A stretch of 64,000 nucleotides of DNA from positions 4,464,001 through 4,528,000 of the forward strand of contig NZ_CP107772.1 of the NCBI RefSeq assembly GCF_036345155.1. Reading direction: 5' to 3'. Source of the DNA: Streptomyces sp. NBC_00582 (GTDB lineage: Bacteria; Actinomycetota; Actinomycetes; Streptomycetales; Streptomycetaceae). Under the pieces are notes generated by a model that made no database searches, was not told where the DNA came from, and was given only the letters and a program-made list of their open reading frames with translations. This document shows positions 34,359 through 44,970 of the stretch, one piece after another; position 1 is the first letter of the stretch; every line of letters starts with the position of its first letter. The position numbers and the translations under genes are program-made.

Positions 34359-35278
34359 ATGCTGCATCTGCGTCTGATCACCCCGTCGGAGAAGACCGAC
34401 GACGTGATCCGCCTGATCGAGCGGACCGTCGGCGCCACCCACCTGGTGGTGATGGAGGGTGCCGCCCGCAACCCCGCCGGGGACGTCGTCACCTGTGACG
34501 TCGCCCGTGAGGCCGGCGACGAACTCCTCACCCGGCTACAGGAGTTGGGCCTCGACAGGACCGGCTCGATCGCCGTCGAGGACATCGACCTGTCCCTGTC
34601 CCTGCGGGCCGACAAGGCCGAGGCGGAGGCCCCGGGCGAGGGAGCGGACGCCGTCCTGTGGGAGCACCTCACCGAGGCCACCCACGAGGAGTCGACCCTC
34701 TCCGTCACCTACCTCGCCTTCATCATCCTGGCCACGATGATCGCCGCCTGCGGTGTGGTCCTCGACAACGCGATCCTGATCGTCGGCGCCATGGCCGTGG
34801 GCCCGGAGTTCGGCCCGCTCGCCGGCGTCTGCACGGCGATCGTGCAGCGGGCGCCCCGGCTGGCGGTACGTTCCCTCGTCGCCCTGCTGTGGGGTTCGCC
34901 GCGGCGATGGCGTGCACGGCGGCCTTCAGCCTCTTCATGGACGCCGTGGGCCTGTTCACCGAGCAGCAACTGGAGGCCGCCCGTCCGAACACGGGCTTCA
35001 TCTACGCCCCGGACTGGTTTTCCTTCGTCGTGGCCGTCCTGGCCGGAGCCGCCGGCACCCTCTCCCTCACCTCCGCGAAGTCGGGTGCCCTGGTCGGCGT
35101 CGCCATCTCGGTGACCACGGTCCCTGCGGCGGCCAACGCGGCCGTGGCCCTGATCTACGGCGACGCCAACCAGACCCTGCGCTCCTCGGAGCAACTGCTC
35201 CTGAACCTGCTGGGCATCATCCTGGCGGGAACCGCCACCCTGCTGCTCCAGAAATGGGCCTGGTCGAAACGGACCTGA
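34359..35278 (+). pseudogene. DUF389 membrane protein broken by a single-base frameshift
   Basis: First frame from ATG 34359: a cytoplasmic domain (LHLRLITPSEKTDDVIRLIE) and membrane segments (LSVTYLAFIILATMIAACGV; ILIVGAMAVGPEFGPLAGV). At 34891-34894 (four G) the coding moves to another frame: AMACTAAFSLFMDAVGLF, then SAKSGALVGVAISVTTVPAA and a last helix, stop at 35276. A fifth G would restore WGF and one frame of about 306 residues. DUF389 proteins are uncharacterised membrane proteins. Either a pseudogene or a sequencing error. Confidence 0.85.
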
Positions 35279-35350
35279 AGGGGCGCGGGGCTGTGCTTAC
35301 GTGCGGCTCCGCCGCGCGGGCGCGACCGGCCACGACGAACCCGCAGCCCG
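35277..35350 (+). repeat. Dispersed GGGGCGCGGGG repeat, long form (copy 1)
   Basis: Begins AAGGGGCGCGGGGCTGTG, holds a GCGGCTCCGCCGC hairpin and ends GGGCGCGACCGGCCACGACG-like. It shares the start and end blocks with shorter copies at 42182 and 45636. I know this motif as a frequent intergenic element in Streptomyces genomes. Confidence 0.55.
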
Positions 35351-35388
35351 CACCGCACAGCACCCCCACCCCGAACCCGGCCCGGCGG

Positions 35389-36747
35389 TCAGCCGAGCGC
35401 GGACTTCACCACATCCGCCAGCCGCCCGGCAACCGACCGAGCCTGCTCGATATCCGCCGCCTCGACCATCACCCGCACCAGCGGCTCCGTACCCGACGGC
35501 CGCAGCAGCACCCGCCCGGTCGCCCCCAGCTCCCGCTCCGCCTCGGCGACGGCCGTCGACAGCTCGGCCGAGTCCCCGACCCGGGACCGGTCCACGTCCG
35601 GCACATTGATCAGCACCTGCGGCAGCCGCTCCATCACGGAGGCCAGCTCCCGCAACGACTTCCCGCTCTGCGCGACACGCGCCGCCAGCATCAGCCCGGT
35701 CAGCGTGCCGTCACCGGTCGTCGCGTGGTCCAGGATGATCACGTGCCCGGACTGCTCGCCGCCGAGCGCGTACCCGTGCTCCTTCATCTCCTCCAGGACG
35801 TACCGGTCGCCGACCGCCGCCTGGACGAGCTCGATCCCCGCCCGCTCCATCGCCAGCTTGAACCCGAGGTTCGACATGACCGTCGCGACGACGGTGTCCG
35901 ACCGCAGGACACCCCGCTCCCGCATGGCGAGCGCGAGGACGGAGAGGATCTGGTCGCCGTCGACGTCGTCACCCGTGTGGTCCACGGCGAGGCACCGGTC
36001 CGCGTCCCCGTCGTGCGCGATGCCGAAGTCGGCCCCGTGCTCGACGACCGCGGCCTTCAGCTTGTCGAGGTGCGTCGAACCGCACCCGTCGTTGATGTTG
36101 AGCCCGTCCGGCTCGGCCCCGATCGTCACGATCTCCGCCCCGGCCCGGGTGAACGCCTCCGGCGACACCCGCGCCGCCGCGCCGTGCGCCTCGTCGAGGA
36201 CGATCTTCAGCCCGTCGAGCCGGTTCGGAAGGACGGCGATGAGGTGCGCGACGTACCGGTCGAAGCCCTCGTCGTAGGACCGTACGCGTCCGACGCCCGC
36301 GCCGGTGGGCCGCTCCCACGGCTCACCGTGCGTGTGGGACTCGTACACGGCCTCGATCTTGTCCTCCAGATCGTCGGCGAGCTTGTGGCCGCCGCGCGCG
36401 AAGAACTTGACGCCGTTGTCGGGCATGGCGTTGTGGCTGGCGGAGAGCATCACGCCGAGGTCGGCGCCCAGTACACCGGTGAGGTAGGCGACGGCGGGCG
36501 TCGGCAGCACGCCGACCTTCAGCACGTCCACGCCGGCGCTCGCGAGACCCGCCACCACGGCGGCTTCCAGGAACTCCCCGGACGCACGCGGGTCGCGTCC
36601 CACGACAGCCACCGGCCGGTGACCCTCGAAGGTGCCCGCCTCGGCCAGCACATGAGCCGCCGCGACGGACAGACCGAGCGCCATCTCGGCCGTCAGATCC
36701 GCGTTGGCGACACCGCGCACGCCGTCCGTGCCGAAGAGTCGTCCCAC
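35389..36747 (-). CDS. glmM: Phosphoglucosamine mutase
   Basis: 452 residues. Start [11 protein letters not shown], phosphoserine loop [16 protein letters not shown] (Ser104), Mg loop AHDGDADRC, sugar-specificity loop GGEQSGH and phosphate loop [14 protein letters not shown]. Converts glucosamine-6-P to glucosamine-1-P. GTG at 36747 is preceded by AGGAGG 7 nt away, which excludes the longer frame. Next downstream of rpsI in the same direction, separated by terminator hairpins. Confidence 0.97.
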   Translation of the reverse strand: MGRLFGTDGVRGVANADLTAEMALGLSVAAAHVLAEAGTFEGHRPVAVVGRDPRASGEFLEAAVVAGLASAGVDVLKVGVLPTPAVAYLTGVLGADLGVMLSASHNAMPDNGVKFFARGGHKLADDLEDKIEAVYESHTHGEPWERPTGAGVGRVRSYDEGFDRYVAHLIAVLPNRLDGLKIVLDEAHGAAARVSPEAFTRAGAEIVTIGAEPDGLNINDGCGSTHLDKLKAAVVEHGADFGIAHDGDADRCLAVDHTGDDVDGDQILSVLALAMRERGVLRSDTVVATVMSNLGFKLAMERAGIELVQAAVGDRYVLEEMKEHGYALGGEQSGHVIILDHATTGDGTLTGLMLAARVAQSGKSLRELASVMERLPQVLINVPDVDRSRVGDSAELSTAVAEAERELGATGRVLLRPSGTEPLVRVMVEAADIEQARSVAGRLADVVKSALG

Positions 36748-36870
36748 TTGTCCTCCTGAGGAAGCGTCCATTACCGAAGGGGCGATTACACCGGACAGCG
36801 GCATCCGGTCACACAAGATTTTGAGTATCTGAGCATCTTGTGCCGTTATACGCCTTTGGCAGTGATAAAA

Positions 36871-36914
36871 CGAACGCCCCGACAGCACACTGTGGCGTGC
36901 CGCCGGGGCGTTCG
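36871..36914 (-). terminator. Rho-independent terminator of rplM-rpsI
   Basis: Perfect 11-bp stem CGAACGCCCCG / CGGGGCGTTCG with a 22-nt loop, followed on the minus strand by TTTTATCAC. Lies 41 nt after the rpsI stop. Confidence 0.85.
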
Positions 36915-36921
36915 GTGCCCA

Positions 36922-36943
36922 GGGCCTGTCCAAGGACAGGCCC
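36922..36943 (-). terminator. Second hairpin just after rpsI
   Basis: GGGCCTGTCC-AA-GGACAGGCCC, a perfect 10-bp stem, 11 nt after the rpsI stop and directly before the main terminator. Could guard the mRNA 3' end. Confidence 0.6.
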
Positions 36944-36954
36944 GCAGCGAGCGA

Positions 36955-37467
36955 TTAGCGCTTGCTGTACTGCGGAGCCTTGCGGGCCTTCTTCAGACCG
37001 GCCTTCTTCCGCTCGACCGCGCGGTCGTCACGGGTCAGGAAGCCGGCCTTCTTCAGCGGGCCGCGGTTGTTGTCGACGTCGGCCTCGTTCAGCGCACGGG
37101 CGACACCGAGACGGAGCGCACCGGCCTGACCGGAGACACCGCCACCGGCGATGCGGGCGATGACGTCGTAGCGGCCCTCGAGCTCGAGAACCTTGAACGG
37201 CTCGTTGACTTCCTGCTGGTGCACCTTGTTCGGGAAGTAGTCCTCGAGGGTGCGACCGTTGATCTTCCACTTGCCGGAGCCCGGAACGATCCGGACGCGG
37301 GCGATGGCGTTCTTGCGACGGCCCAGGCCGGCGGCCGGCTGCGGGTCGCCGAAGCGGGACGCCAGGGACTCCGAGGTGTACTCGCCCTCGACGGGAACCT
37401 CGGACTCGGTGGTGTAGCTGTCGATGTCAAGCTCTTCGAGCGGCTGCTCGGCAGTGGTCTCGGCCAC
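36955..37467 (-). CDS. rpsI: 30S ribosomal protein S9
   Basis: 170 residues against about 130 in E. coli. The extra ~45 N-terminal residues are acidic ([23 protein letters not shown]), an actinobacterial feature. The core begins [12 protein letters not shown], and the C-terminal tail ends KAPQYSKR, which reaches the P-site tRNA. GTG at 37467 with GAGG upstream. 47 nt downstream of rplM. Confidence 0.97.
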   Translation of the reverse strand: MAETTAEQPLEELDIDSYTTESEVPVEGEYTSESLASRFGDPQPAAGLGRRKNAIARVRIVPGSGKWKINGRTLEDYFPNKVHQQEVNEPFKVLELEGRYDVIARIAGGGVSGQAGALRLGVARALNEADVDNNRGPLKKAGFLTRDDRAVERKKAGLKKARKAPQYSKR

Positions 37468-37514
37468 GGTGATTCCTCAGATTCTCTTGGCTTGGTGTGG
37501 TCTGGCGGCCGGTG

Positions 37515-37958
37515 TTACTGCGCGACCTGGGTGATCTCGAACGGCTGCGGCTGCTGCGCGCCGTGCGGGTGCTGGTCACCCTTGTAGACCTTCAGCTTCG
37601 AGAGCATCTGACGGCCCAGCGTGTTCTTCGGGAGCATGCCCTTGACGGCCTTCTCGATGGCCTTCTCCGGGTTCTTGTCCAGCAGCTCGTCGTAGCGGAC
37701 GGAGCGCAGACCACCCGGGTAGCCGGAGTGGCGGTACGCCATCTTCTGGGTCCGCTTGTTGCCGGACAGGTGCACCTTGTCGGCGTTGATGATGATGACG
37801 AAGTCACCGGTGTCGACGTGAGGGGCGTAGATCGGCTTGTGCTTGCCGCGCAGGATGGAGGCGGCGGTGCTGGCGAGACGGCCCAGGACAACGTCCTGAG
37901 CGTCGATGACGTGCCACTGGCGCGTCACATCGCCGGGCTTGGGGCTGTACGTACGCAC
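37515..37958 (-). CDS. rplM: 50S ribosomal protein L13
   Basis: 147 residues. [20 protein letters not shown], the core VLGRLAS and [12 protein letters not shown] identify L13, an early assembly protein. GTG at 37958. First gene of rplM-rpsI. A promoter about 200 nt upstream leaves a leader of roughly 170 nt that may carry feedback control; I see no named leader motif. Confidence 0.97.
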   Translation of the reverse strand: MRTYSPKPGDVTRQWHVIDAQDVVLGRLASTAASILRGKHKPIYAPHVDTGDFVIIINADKVHLSGNKRTQKMAYRHSGYPGGLRSVRYDELLDKNPEKAIEKAVKGMLPKNTLGRQMLSKLKVYKGDQHPHGAQQPQPFEITQVAQ

Positions 37959-38135
37959 GGTTCGTAGCCTTCGCTTCGAGTGAGTGGTCCTGACAAGGTC
38001 ACCGAAGACGATCACGACAGCCCTGACCGCACTGCGGTGACGCAAACCGCGTGCTGGTCGCTGGTCATCGGCCCGGTGGACCGGTGTAAGGGCCCGTCCC
38101 GTGAGAATGAGCAAGCCAATACACAACGAAGATGC

Positions 38136-38165
38136 AGGATACCCGTGTCGCAAGGGTGGGGTCAA
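38136..38165 (-). promoter_or_regulatory. Vegetative-type promoter of rplM-rpsI
   Basis: TTGACC (38165-38160), 18-nt spacer, TATCCT (38141-38136) on the minus strand. Close to the main sigma consensus. The 37959-38288 gap otherwise holds only the rplM leader and the promoter of the divergent gene. Confidence 0.7.
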
Positions 38166-38251
38166 AACGAGGCCGTGGCAGGGCCGGACGGGACCGGCGG
38201 CACGGCAAACACGACATCTCCGGGTGAGAAGGTTTCAAAGGCAGTTGGGGC

Positions 38252-38281
38252 GGAACGACGGCGTGTCCCGCCGTCTAAGAT
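38252..38281 (+). promoter_or_regulatory. Candidate ECF-type promoter with leaderless start for 38289 gene
   Basis: GGAAC (38252-38256), 16-nt spacer, GTCTAAGAT (38273-38281); TAAGAT ends 7 nt before the ATG at 38289. No Shine-Dalgarno is present, which fits transcription starting at the ATG. Confidence 0.45.
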
Positions 38282-38288
38282 GCGGCCC

Positions 38289-39161
38289 ATGAGCTATGGG
38301 CAGGGGGGACCTCAGTCCCAGTGGGATCCGTGGAAACCGAACTCCCAGCAGCCGTGGACCGGCGGCAGTGACGGCCCGTCCCCGGACTGGGCCGCACTCG
38401 CGGACGCGTCCGAGAAGCGCAACCGGCGCCGCAAGCTGTTCTTCATAGTCGGGGGCGCGCTGGCCACGGTCGGCGTCGGCGCCGCCGTGACCATGGCGGT
38501 CGTCAACACGGACGGCGGTGACGAGGCCAACCGGCCGACGTCCTCGCTGCCGGCGACCGCCCTGCCGAGCGCGTCCGGCACTCCGTCCTTCGCGCCGACC
38601 AGCGCGCCGCCGGCGCTGGACCCGAAGGAGTTCGTCTCCAGCAAGACCAAGGACAAGGCGGCCAACAGCCCGGAGCTGATGTTCCCCGGCACACAGCTCA
38701 CCATGGGCTCCACCGTGTACAAGAAGGGCCCGACGGCCGACAGCACCGACTGCACCACGGGCGCCCAGGGCACCCTGCCCAAGGTCCTCACCGCCAACGA
38801 CTGCACCCGGCTGATGCGGGTGACGTACACCAAGGGCGACACCGCGGTGACGGTCGGCGTGGCCGTCTTCGACACCGAGGCGCAGGCCCTGAAGGTCAAG
38901 AGCCAGGCCGACAGCAAGAGCATCGTGAAGGCGCTCACCGGCAAGGGCGCGAAGGCCTTCTGCGACGGCGCGATCTGCCGCTCGACGACCAACAGCTACG
39001 GCCGCTACGCCTACTTCACCATCACCGGCTTCACCGACGGCAAGGACGTGACCACCAAGGACACGGCCGTCTTCCGGATGGGCGACGACCTCGCCGAGTT
39101 CACCTTCCAGCAGATCAACCGGCGCGGCCAGGCCCAGGCGTCGGCGGCCGCCGGGGGCTGA
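38289..39161 (+). CDS. Membrane-anchored protein with extracytoplasmic domain, unknown function
   Basis: 290 residues. Gln/Pro/Trp-rich cytoplasmic start (QSQWDPWKPNSQQPW), one helix (about 49-72), Ser/Thr/Pro linker (about 78-112) and an exported domain of about 170 residues. That domain has four Cys (TDCTTG, NDCTRL, FCDGAICR), likely disulphides. No homologue recognised beyond streptomycete proteins of this layout. Divergent from rplM. ATG at 38289 lacks a ribosome site; see the promoter at 38252. Confidence 0.78.
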   Translation: MSYGQGGPQSQWDPWKPNSQQPWTGGSDGPSPDWAALADASEKRNRRRKLFFIVGGALATVGVGAAVTMAVVNTDGGDEANRPTSSLPATALPSASGTPSFAPTSAPPALDPKEFVSSKTKDKAANSPELMFPGTQLTMGSTVYKKGPTADSTDCTTGAQGTLPKVLTANDCTRLMRVTYTKGDTAVTVGVAVFDTEAQALKVKSQADSKSIVKALTGKGAKAFCDGAICRSTTNSYGRYAYFTITGFTDGKDVTTKDTAVFRMGDDLAEFTFQQINRRGQAQASAAAGG

Positions 39162-39258
39162 CCCGGGCGGCCGGGCAACCGGGCCGAAACGGACGTGCGA
39201 CACTCCCCCCAAGTGATCACCTGATCATCCGGTCACGGACCCCTGGGGGGACCACGTC

Positions 39259-41259
39259 ATGAGCGCCACGACCCGACGCAGCCTCCTCGCCGGCGCCGCC
39301 GGTCTCACCGGCGCCGCCCTCGCCACGTCGATCGTCACCGCGCAGCGGGCCACCGCCGCCGACACCGGCGCGGGCTGGCTCAACGTGACGGACACGGCGT
39401 ACGGGGCCCTCGGCGACGACAAGGCCGACGACGCGCCCGCCATCCAGAAGGCGATCGACGCGGCCGGCCAGGGCGGCACGGTCTACCTCCCGCCCGGCCG
39501 CTACCGCCTCGCCTCCCCGCTCCGCCTCAAACTGGGCGTCACCCTGCGCGGCGACTGGAACCCGCACTTCCCCGTCCGCACCAACATGACCGCCTCCTAT
39601 CTGCGCCCCGGCATCGGCAACTTCACCGGCGAGGCCCTGATCGTCGTCGACCCGGCCCCGGCGCGGGGGACGTACGCGGACTCGGCGTACGGCGGCGGCC
39701 CTCGCCTGTACGGCCTGGCCCTGGACGGCCGCGGCCAGACGGCCGCCACCGGCACCGCGATCGACGGCGTCCGGATCACCCCCGGCGTCAAGGACGTCGG
39801 CATGGACAAGGTCACCATCTGGCGCTTCAGCGGCCACGGCCTGAACGCCCAGAACGCCGCCGCCTTCCAGCTCAACCAGGTCCACGCCGTCGACAACGAC
39901 GGCCACGGCTTCACCTGGGGCGACGCCGCGGGCACCGGGGGCGGCCTGGTCGACGCCGATCTCTTCCAGTGCTACTCCCAGGGCAACCAGGGGCACGGCT
40001 ACGACATCCTCAACCCCAACGCCGTCACCTTCGTCGACTGCCGCTCCGAGTGGAACGCGCGGCACGGCTACCACATCACCGGGATCAACTACTCGATGGT
40101 GATGATCGGCTGCAACACCGACCGCAACGGCCGGGACGGCTTCCACCTCGCGACCTCCGCCGGCGGCCGCTTCCTCCAGCTCCTCGGCTGCCTCGCCAAA
40201 CGCGACGGCAAGGAGACCGCCACCTCCCTCATCCCCTACTCCGGCTTCACCGTCACCGGCGAGTCCGCCGAGGGCGTCGTCCTCACCGGCTGCTCCACCT
40301 CCACCGGCCGCGACGACGACAACACCGGCGCCCACTCCCCCGCGTACGGCATCACCACCTCCGCCCTGAACTCCGCCGGCAACGTCTCGGTGGTCGGCGG
40401 CGAGTACGTCGGTACGACGGCCCCCTTCCAGGACCTCGGAGCGGTCGTCGTCCGCCACAGCGGGGTGATCTCCGGCACGCACGGAGCCGCCGGCATCGAG
40501 TGGGACAAGCACGACGTCCACATGATCTCCGGAGCCGCCGGCACCCCCCGTGACCTGGAGTTCTGGTCGCGCGGCAAGAACCGCCGCTGGACCCTGCGCA
40601 CCACGGACGCCACCGAGTCCGGGACCGGTGACGGCTCGGACTTCGCCCTCGTCCGCCACTCCGACGACGGCACGGTCCTCGACACCCCGCTCAAGGTCGG
40701 CCGCGCCAGCGGCCGGATCTCCCTCACCACCCCCGGCATGACGGTCGACGCGAGCGCCTCCCCCGGCGTCCACCTCGTCCAGAGCCGCCCCTCCGGCCAG
40801 GGCTACGCGGTCACCGCCGCCGACCCGGCCTCCCGCGCCTTCCAGTCCCAGGTCACCGGCGACTCCGTCAACCGCTTCGCGATGGAGATCAACGGCACCC
40901 AGACCTACGGCCCGGGCGGCGGCACCGGCCGCGACACCACCTGGGGCCGCCTCGGCACCGCCCAGATAGGCAGCCCCGACGCCGACATCGTCGTAGGACT
41001 GGCCGGAAAGGGCATCAAGGTCAAGGAGGGCACCAACGCCAAGATGGGCACGGTCACCCTGAACGGCACGACACCGGTGACGGTCCCCACCACCGCCGTC
41101 ACCGCGTCCAGCCGCATCTTCCTCACGATCCAGTCCCCCGCCGGCACTCCCTCGGGCGTCGCCTACGTGGCCTCCCGCACCCCCGGCACGTCCTTCACGG
41201 TCAAGGGCATGCCCGCAGACACCTCGACTGTGGCCTGGCTCATCATGGAACCGGCCTAG
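39259..41259 (+). CDS. Tat-exported right-handed beta-helix (pectate-lyase-like) protein
   Basis: 666 residues. Twin-arginine leader [13 protein letters not shown] (4-16) with cleavage near 34. Pectate-lyase superfamily start [20 protein letters not shown], then [11 protein letters not shown]. Beta-helix coils at about 130-420 ([24 protein letters not shown]). The C-terminal ~200 residues lack coils and resemble bacteriophage tail-fibre ends. ATG at 39259 with GGGGGGA upstream. Could be a polysaccharide lyase or a surface binder; active residues are not identifiable. Ends overlapping truA by 4 nt (convergent). Confidence 0.82.
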   Translation: MSATTRRSLLAGAAGLTGAALATSIVTAQRATAADTGAGWLNVTDTAYGALGDDKADDAPAIQKAIDAAGQGGTVYLPPGRYRLASPLRLKLGVTLRGDWNPHFPVRTNMTASYLRPGIGNFTGEALIVVDPAPARGTYADSAYGGGPRLYGLALDGRGQTAATGTAIDGVRITPGVKDVGMDKVTIWRFSGHGLNAQNAAAFQLNQVHAVDNDGHGFTWGDAAGTGGGLVDADLFQCYSQGNQGHGYDILNPNAVTFVDCRSEWNARHGYHITGINYSMVMIGCNTDRNGRDGFHLATSAGGRFLQLLGCLAKRDGKETATSLIPYSGFTVTGESAEGVVLTGCSTSTGRDDDNTGAHSPAYGITTSALNSAGNVSVVGGEYVGTTAPFQDLGAVVVRHSGVISGTHGAAGIEWDKHDVHMISGAAGTPRDLEFWSRGKNRRWTLRTTDATESGTGDGSDFALVRHSDDGTVLDTPLKVGRASGRISLTTPGMTVDASASPGVHLVQSRPSGQGYAVTAADPASRAFQSQVTGDSVNRFAMEINGTQTYGPGGGTGRDTTWGRLGTAQIGSPDADIVVGLAGKGIKVKEGTNAKMGTVTLNGTTPVTVPTTAVTASSRIFLTIQSPAGTPSGVAYVASRTPGTSFTVKGMPADTSTVAWLIMEPA

Positions 41260-42113
41260 CAGCAACCTGCCGCGGGCAACGTCCGCTTGTTCCGCGCCTC
41301 CTTGCTCCGCGCGGCGAGCAGCTCGTCGGCCGGATACCCGACCTCCTCCAGCGTCAGCCCATGCGGCCGTACGACATGCACGGCGGAGTCCCGCACGCCC
41401 GCGGCCAGCACCTTCCCCGGCCACTCGGCCCCCCGGTGCCCGTCCCCCACGAACAACAGCGCCCCGATCAGCGAGCGCACCATGTTGTGACAGAACGCGT
41501 CGGCCCGCACGGTCGCCGTGATGATCCCGTCGTCCCCCTTCACCAGGCTCAGCTCCTGGAGGGTCCGAATGGTCGTGGCGCCCTCCCGCCGCTTGCAGTA
41601 GGCGGCGAAGTCGTGCTCCCCGAGCAACCGCGCCGCCGCCTCGTTCATGGCGTCGACGTCGAGCGGCCAGTCGTGCCAGAGCACATGGTTGCGCAGCAGC
41701 GGATCCACACCCCCGGGGTTGTCCGTCACCCGGTACGCGTACCGCCGCCAGACCGCCGAGAACCGGGCGTTGAAGCCACTGGGCGCCTCCCTGAGCGCCC
41801 AGACCCGCACGTCCCGGGGCAACCGCCCGGCAAGCCGCTTCAGCAGCTTCTCGTGGTGCTCACGCCACACACCCTCCGGCAGATCCACATGGGCCACCTG
41901 CCCTCGTGCGTGCACCCCGGCGTCGGTGCGCCCGGCCACGGTCAGCTCGTACGTCGTCCCCCCCGACCGTGTGACCGTCCGCAGAGCGTCCTCGATCTCC
42001 CCCTGCACGGTCCGCCGCCCCCCGGCCTGCTTGGCCCACCCGGAGAACTCGGTCCCGTCGTAGGAAAGATCGAGCCGCACCCGCACCTGACCGGGCTGTA
42101 CTTCGTCACTCAC
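41256..42113 (-). CDS. truA: tRNA pseudouridine(38-40) synthase
   Basis: 285 residues. Catalytic Asp64 in [32 protein letters not shown] at the start, RRYAYRV, and [13 protein letters not shown]. Modifies uridines 38-40 of the anticodon arm. GTG at 42113. Last gene of the alpha-type operon, 128 nt after rplQ across a dispersed repeat. The C-terminal Cys-Cys end is unusual. Confidence 0.95.
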   Translation of the reverse strand: MSDEVQPGQVRVRLDLSYDGTEFSGWAKQAGGRRTVQGEIEDALRTVTRSGGTTYELTVAGRTDAGVHARGQVAHVDLPEGVWREHHEKLLKRLAGRLPRDVRVWALREAPSGFNARFSAVWRRYAYRVTDNPGGVDPLLRNHVLWHDWPLDVDAMNEAAARLLGEHDFAAYCKRREGATTIRTLQELSLVKGDDGIITATVRADAFCHNMVRSLIGALLFVGDGHRGAEWPGKVLAAGVRDSAVHVVRPHGLTLEEVGYPADELLAARSKEARNKRTLPAAGCC

Positions 42114-42175
42114 ACAGAGATCCTCTCAGGAACACAGAAGCGGGCCCGCCCCTCGAAAGGAACGGACCCGCTGAC

Positions 42176-42236
42176 GCGCCCCTTCAGGGGCGCGGGGAAC
42201 TGCGCGACCAGCCACAACGGACCGGCAGCCGAAGGA
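42176..42236 (+). repeat. Dispersed GGGGCGCGGGG repeat, short form (copy 2) with hairpin
   Basis: CTTCAGGGGCGCGGGGAACT (42182-42201) continues with GCGCGACCAGCC. It matches the 45636 copy closely. GCGCCCC-TTCA-GGGGCGC (42176-42193) forms a 7-bp stem. Located between rplQ and truA, so it may end part of the transcripts. Confidence 0.6.
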
Positions 42237-42241
42237 CGGCC

Positions 42242-42745
42242 TTACGCGTCCTTCGACTCCTCGGCCTCCGGAGCGGCGTCCTCGACGACCTCGTCGGCCT
42301 TGGTCTCCTCGACCTTGGCCGCCTCGGCCTCCTTGACCGCACGCTTCGTCGCGGCCTCGGCCTCACCCGTCGCAGCCTGTGCAACAGTCAGCGCCTCGAC
42401 CAGCTCGATGACAGCCATGGGCGCGTTGTCGCCACGACGGTTACCGATCTTGGTGATCCGGGTGTAGCCACCCGGACGGTTCTCGTAGCGCGGGCCGATC
42501 TCGGTGAAGAGCGTGTGGACGACGCTCTTGTCCGTGATGACCTGGAGCACCTGACGGCGGTTGTGAAGGTCGCCCTTCTTCGCCTTGGTGACCAGACGCT
42601 CGGCGTACGGCCGCAGACGGCGGGCCTTCGCCTCGGTGGTGGTGATACGGCCGTGCTCGAAGAGGCTCTTCGCCAGGTTCGCGAGGAGCAGCTTCTCGTG
42701 CGCGGCGCTGCCGCCCAGACGGGCACCCTTGGTGGGCTTCGGCAT
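42242..42745 (-). CDS. rplQ: 50S ribosomal protein L17
   Basis: 167 residues; E. coli L17 has 127. Core [20 protein letters not shown] and the L17 end [19 protein letters not shown]. The extra ~45 C-terminal residues are Ala/Glu/Lys-rich and acidic ([18 protein letters not shown]). L17 lies near the peptide exit tunnel. ATG at 42745, 94 nt after rpoA. Confidence 0.97.
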   Translation of the reverse strand: MPKPTKGARLGGSAAHEKLLLANLAKSLFEHGRITTTEAKARRLRPYAERLVTKAKKGDLHNRRQVLQVITDKSVVHTLFTEIGPRYENRPGGYTRITKIGNRRGDNAPMAVIELVEALTVAQAATGEAEAATKRAVKEAEAAKVEETKADEVVEDAAPEAEESKDA

Positions 42746-42839
42746 TTCTTTCTCCTGTGTGTCTGCCCCGGCCGTATCAGGTACCGGGGTCAGGAACCCG
42801 ATGAGCGGATGCTCACCGGCTACGACCGGTCAGTACGTC

Positions 42840-43862
42840 TCAGTACTGCTCGGTCTCCACGAAACCCGCGTCCGCGTCGTCGTCGGCGCCGAAGGCGTCG
42901 GCGGCGGCCGTGGGGTCGAATCCGGGCGGGCTGTCCTTGAGGGCCAGGCCCATGCCGGCCAGCTTCGCCTTGACCTCGTCGATGGACTTCGCACCGAAGT
43001 TGCGAATGTCGAGGAGGTCCGCCTCGGAGCGGGCGACGAGCTCACCCACGGAGTGGATGCCCTCACGCTTGAGGCAGTTGTACGACCGAACGGTGAGCTC
43101 CAGCTCCTCGATCGGCAGCGCCAGGTCGGCGGCGAGGGCGGCGTCCGTCGGGGACGGACCCATATCGATGCCCTCGGCGTCGATGTTGAGCTCACGGGCC
43201 AGCCCGAAGAGCTCGACCAGCGTCTTACCGGCCGACGCCATGGCGTCACGCGGACGCATGGCCTGCTTGGTCTCGACGTCGACGATCAGCTTGTCGAAGT
43301 CGGTGCGCTGCTCGACACGGGTCGCCTCGACCTTGTACGTGACCTTGAGCACGGGGCTGTAGATGGAGTCGACCGGGATACGGCCGATCTCCTGGCCCAC
43401 CTGCTTGTTCTGCACGGCGGAGACGTAACCGCGGCCGCGCTCGACCGTGAGCTCCATCTCCAGCTTGCCCTTGCCGTTGAGCGTGGCGAGGACGAGGTCG
43501 GGGTTGTGCACCTCGACACCGGCCGGGGGCGCGATGTCGGCGGCGGTGACCAGACCCGGGCCCTGCTTGCGCAGGTACATCACGACGGGCTCGTCGTGCT
43601 CCGAGGAGACCACGAGCTGCTTGATGTTGAGGATCAGGTCGGTGACGTCCTCCTTGACGCCCGGCACGGTGGTGAACTCGTGCAGGACACCGTCGATACG
43701 GATGGACGTGACCGCCGCACCCGGGATCGAGGAGAGGAGCGTGCGGCGCAGGGAGTTGCCGAGGGTGTAGCCGAAGCCCGGCTCCAGCGGCTCGATCACG
43801 AACCGGGAGCGGAACTCGTCGACGACCTCTTCGGTCAACGAGGGACGCTGAGCGATCAGCAT
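42840..43862 (-). CDS. rpoA: DNA-directed RNA polymerase subunit alpha
   Basis: 340 residues. N-terminal dimerisation domain about 1-230 ([34 protein letters not shown]) and C-terminal DNA/activator-binding domain about 255-315 ([20 protein letters not shown], then [15 protein letters not shown]). The tail is acidic. Starts assembly of core polymerase. ATG at 43862; the 118-nt gap to rpsK carries a hairpin. Confidence 0.98.
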   Translation of the reverse strand: MLIAQRPSLTEEVVDEFRSRFVIEPLEPGFGYTLGNSLRRTLLSSIPGAAVTSIRIDGVLHEFTTVPGVKEDVTDLILNIKQLVVSSEHDEPVVMYLRKQGPGLVTAADIAPPAGVEVHNPDLVLATLNGKGKLEMELTVERGRGYVSAVQNKQVGQEIGRIPVDSIYSPVLKVTYKVEATRVEQRTDFDKLIVDVETKQAMRPRDAMASAGKTLVELFGLARELNIDAEGIDMGPSPTDAALAADLALPIEELELTVRSYNCLKREGIHSVGELVARSEADLLDIRNFGAKSIDEVKAKLAGMGLALKDSPPGFDPTAAADAFGADDDADAGFVETEQY

Positions 43863-43922
43863 GGTGTTTTCCTTCAGTCAGGGGCGCCCGCTATTTGACG
43901 CCCGACTCTGTACTGCAAGGGT

Positions 43923-43960
43923 ACGGGCGATACGGCCCTTTATGGAGCCGTACCGCCCGT
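43923..43960 (-). terminator. Hairpin between rpsK and rpoA
   Basis: ACGGGCGATACGG / CCGTACCGCCCGT pair at 12 of 13 positions around a 12-nt loop. Could act as an mRNA processing or partial termination site that lets rpoA level differ from ribosomal proteins. Confidence 0.55.
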
Positions 43961-43980
43961 AGCCTCAAGACAACCGTGCG

Positions 43981-44385
43981 TCAGACGCGGCGACGCTTCG
44001 GCGGACGGCAGCCGTTGTGCGGGGTCGGGGTGACGTCCTGGATGGAGCCGACCTCGAGGCCCGTGGCCTGCAGGGAACGGATCGCGGTCTCACGACCGGC
44101 GCCCGGGCCCTTGACGAAGACGTCGACCTTGCGCATGCCGTGCTCCTGCGCGCGACGGGCAGCCGACTCGGCGGCCATCTGCGCGGCGAACGGCGTGGAC
44201 TTGCGCGAGCCCTTGAAGCCGACGTGGCCGGCGGAGGCCCAGGAGATCACGTTGCCGGCCGGGTCCGTGATGGACACGATCGTGTTGTTGAACGTGCTCT
44301 TGATGTGCGCCTGGCCGTGCGCGACGTTCTTCTTTTCCTTGCGGCGCACCTTCTTGGCAGCGCCCTGACGTCCCTTGGGGGGCAT
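43981..44385 (-). CDS. rpsK: 30S ribosomal protein S11
   Basis: 134 residues. [20 protein letters not shown] and the end [17 protein letters not shown] are the S11 signatures. Sits on the 30S platform near the E-site codon. The basic N-terminus ([11 protein letters not shown]) is slightly longer than in E. coli. ATG at 44385, 68 nt after rpsM. Confidence 0.97.
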   Translation of the reverse strand: MPPKGRQGAAKKVRRKEKKNVAHGQAHIKSTFNNTIVSITDPAGNVISWASAGHVGFKGSRKSTPFAAQMAAESAARRAQEHGMRKVDVFVKGPGAGRETAIRSLQATGLEVGSIQDVTPTPHNGCRPPKRRRV

Positions 44386-44453
44386 CTACTAACTCCTACG
44401 GGAGGTGGTCGGTCCTACAGCGAAGACCGCTGGACGGCGAAGTCCGCTGTGGA

Positions 44454-44834
44454 CTACTTCTTGCCCGGCTTCTTCTTGCCGGCGATGGCGCGACGCGGGC
44501 CCTTGCGGGTGCGGGCGTTCGTGCTGGTGCGCTGACCGCGGACGGGCAGACCACGACGGTGACGGAGACCCTGGTAGCAACCGATCTCGACCTTGCGGCG
44601 GATGTCGGCCTGGATCTCGCGACGGAGGTCACCCTCGGTCTTGATGTTGTTGTCCACGTACTCGCGGATCGCGACGAGCTGCTCCTCGGAGAGGTCGCGA
44701 ACACGGGTGTTCGGGTCGACGCCGGTCGCAGCCAGCGTCTCCTGCGAGAGGGTCCGGCCGATGCCGAACACGTAGGTGAGGGCGACCTCCACGCGCTTGT
44801 CGCGCGGGATGTCAACACCGGAAACGCGTGCCAT
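44454..44834 (-). CDS. rpsM: 30S ribosomal protein S13
   Basis: 126 residues. [27 protein letters not shown] and [20 protein letters not shown] identify S13, which bridges the 30S head to L5 and touches P-site tRNA through its lysine-rich tail (KKKPGKK). ATG at 44834. Separated from rpmJ by 219 nt that hold competing hairpins. Confidence 0.97.
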   Translation of the reverse strand: MARVSGVDIPRDKRVEVALTYVFGIGRTLSQETLAATGVDPNTRVRDLSEEQLVAIREYVDNNIKTEGDLRREIQADIRRKVEIGCYQGLRHRRGLPVRGQRTSTNARTRKGPRRAIAGKKKPGKK

Positions 44835-44926
44835 TCAATGGCTCCTGGTGATCGTCGGAGGTCTTCCACAGAACCGGATCCCAGCCGCCGGCCTCTTCAC
44901 TTCACGAAGACTTGGTACGACTGGGT

Positions 44927-44970
44927 CCCCGGCCTCCGAACCGGGGGTGTCAGGCAAGAAGAAACCCCCG
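44927..44970 (-). promoter_or_regulatory. Competing stem-loops between rpmJ and rpsM
   Basis: A G-run (44943-44947) can pair with CCCCGG at 44927-44932 (as CCCCGG/CCGGGG) or with ACCCCCG at 44964-44970 (as CGGGGGT/ACCCCCG). The two stems exclude each other, an attenuator-like layout in a 219-nt untranslated gap inside the operon. Confidence 0.4.

Noticed and set aside
34881..34900. Programmed frameshifting in the DUF389 gene
   Set aside because: There is no slippery heptamer with a following stem, and the family is not known to use recoding; one lost G is simpler.
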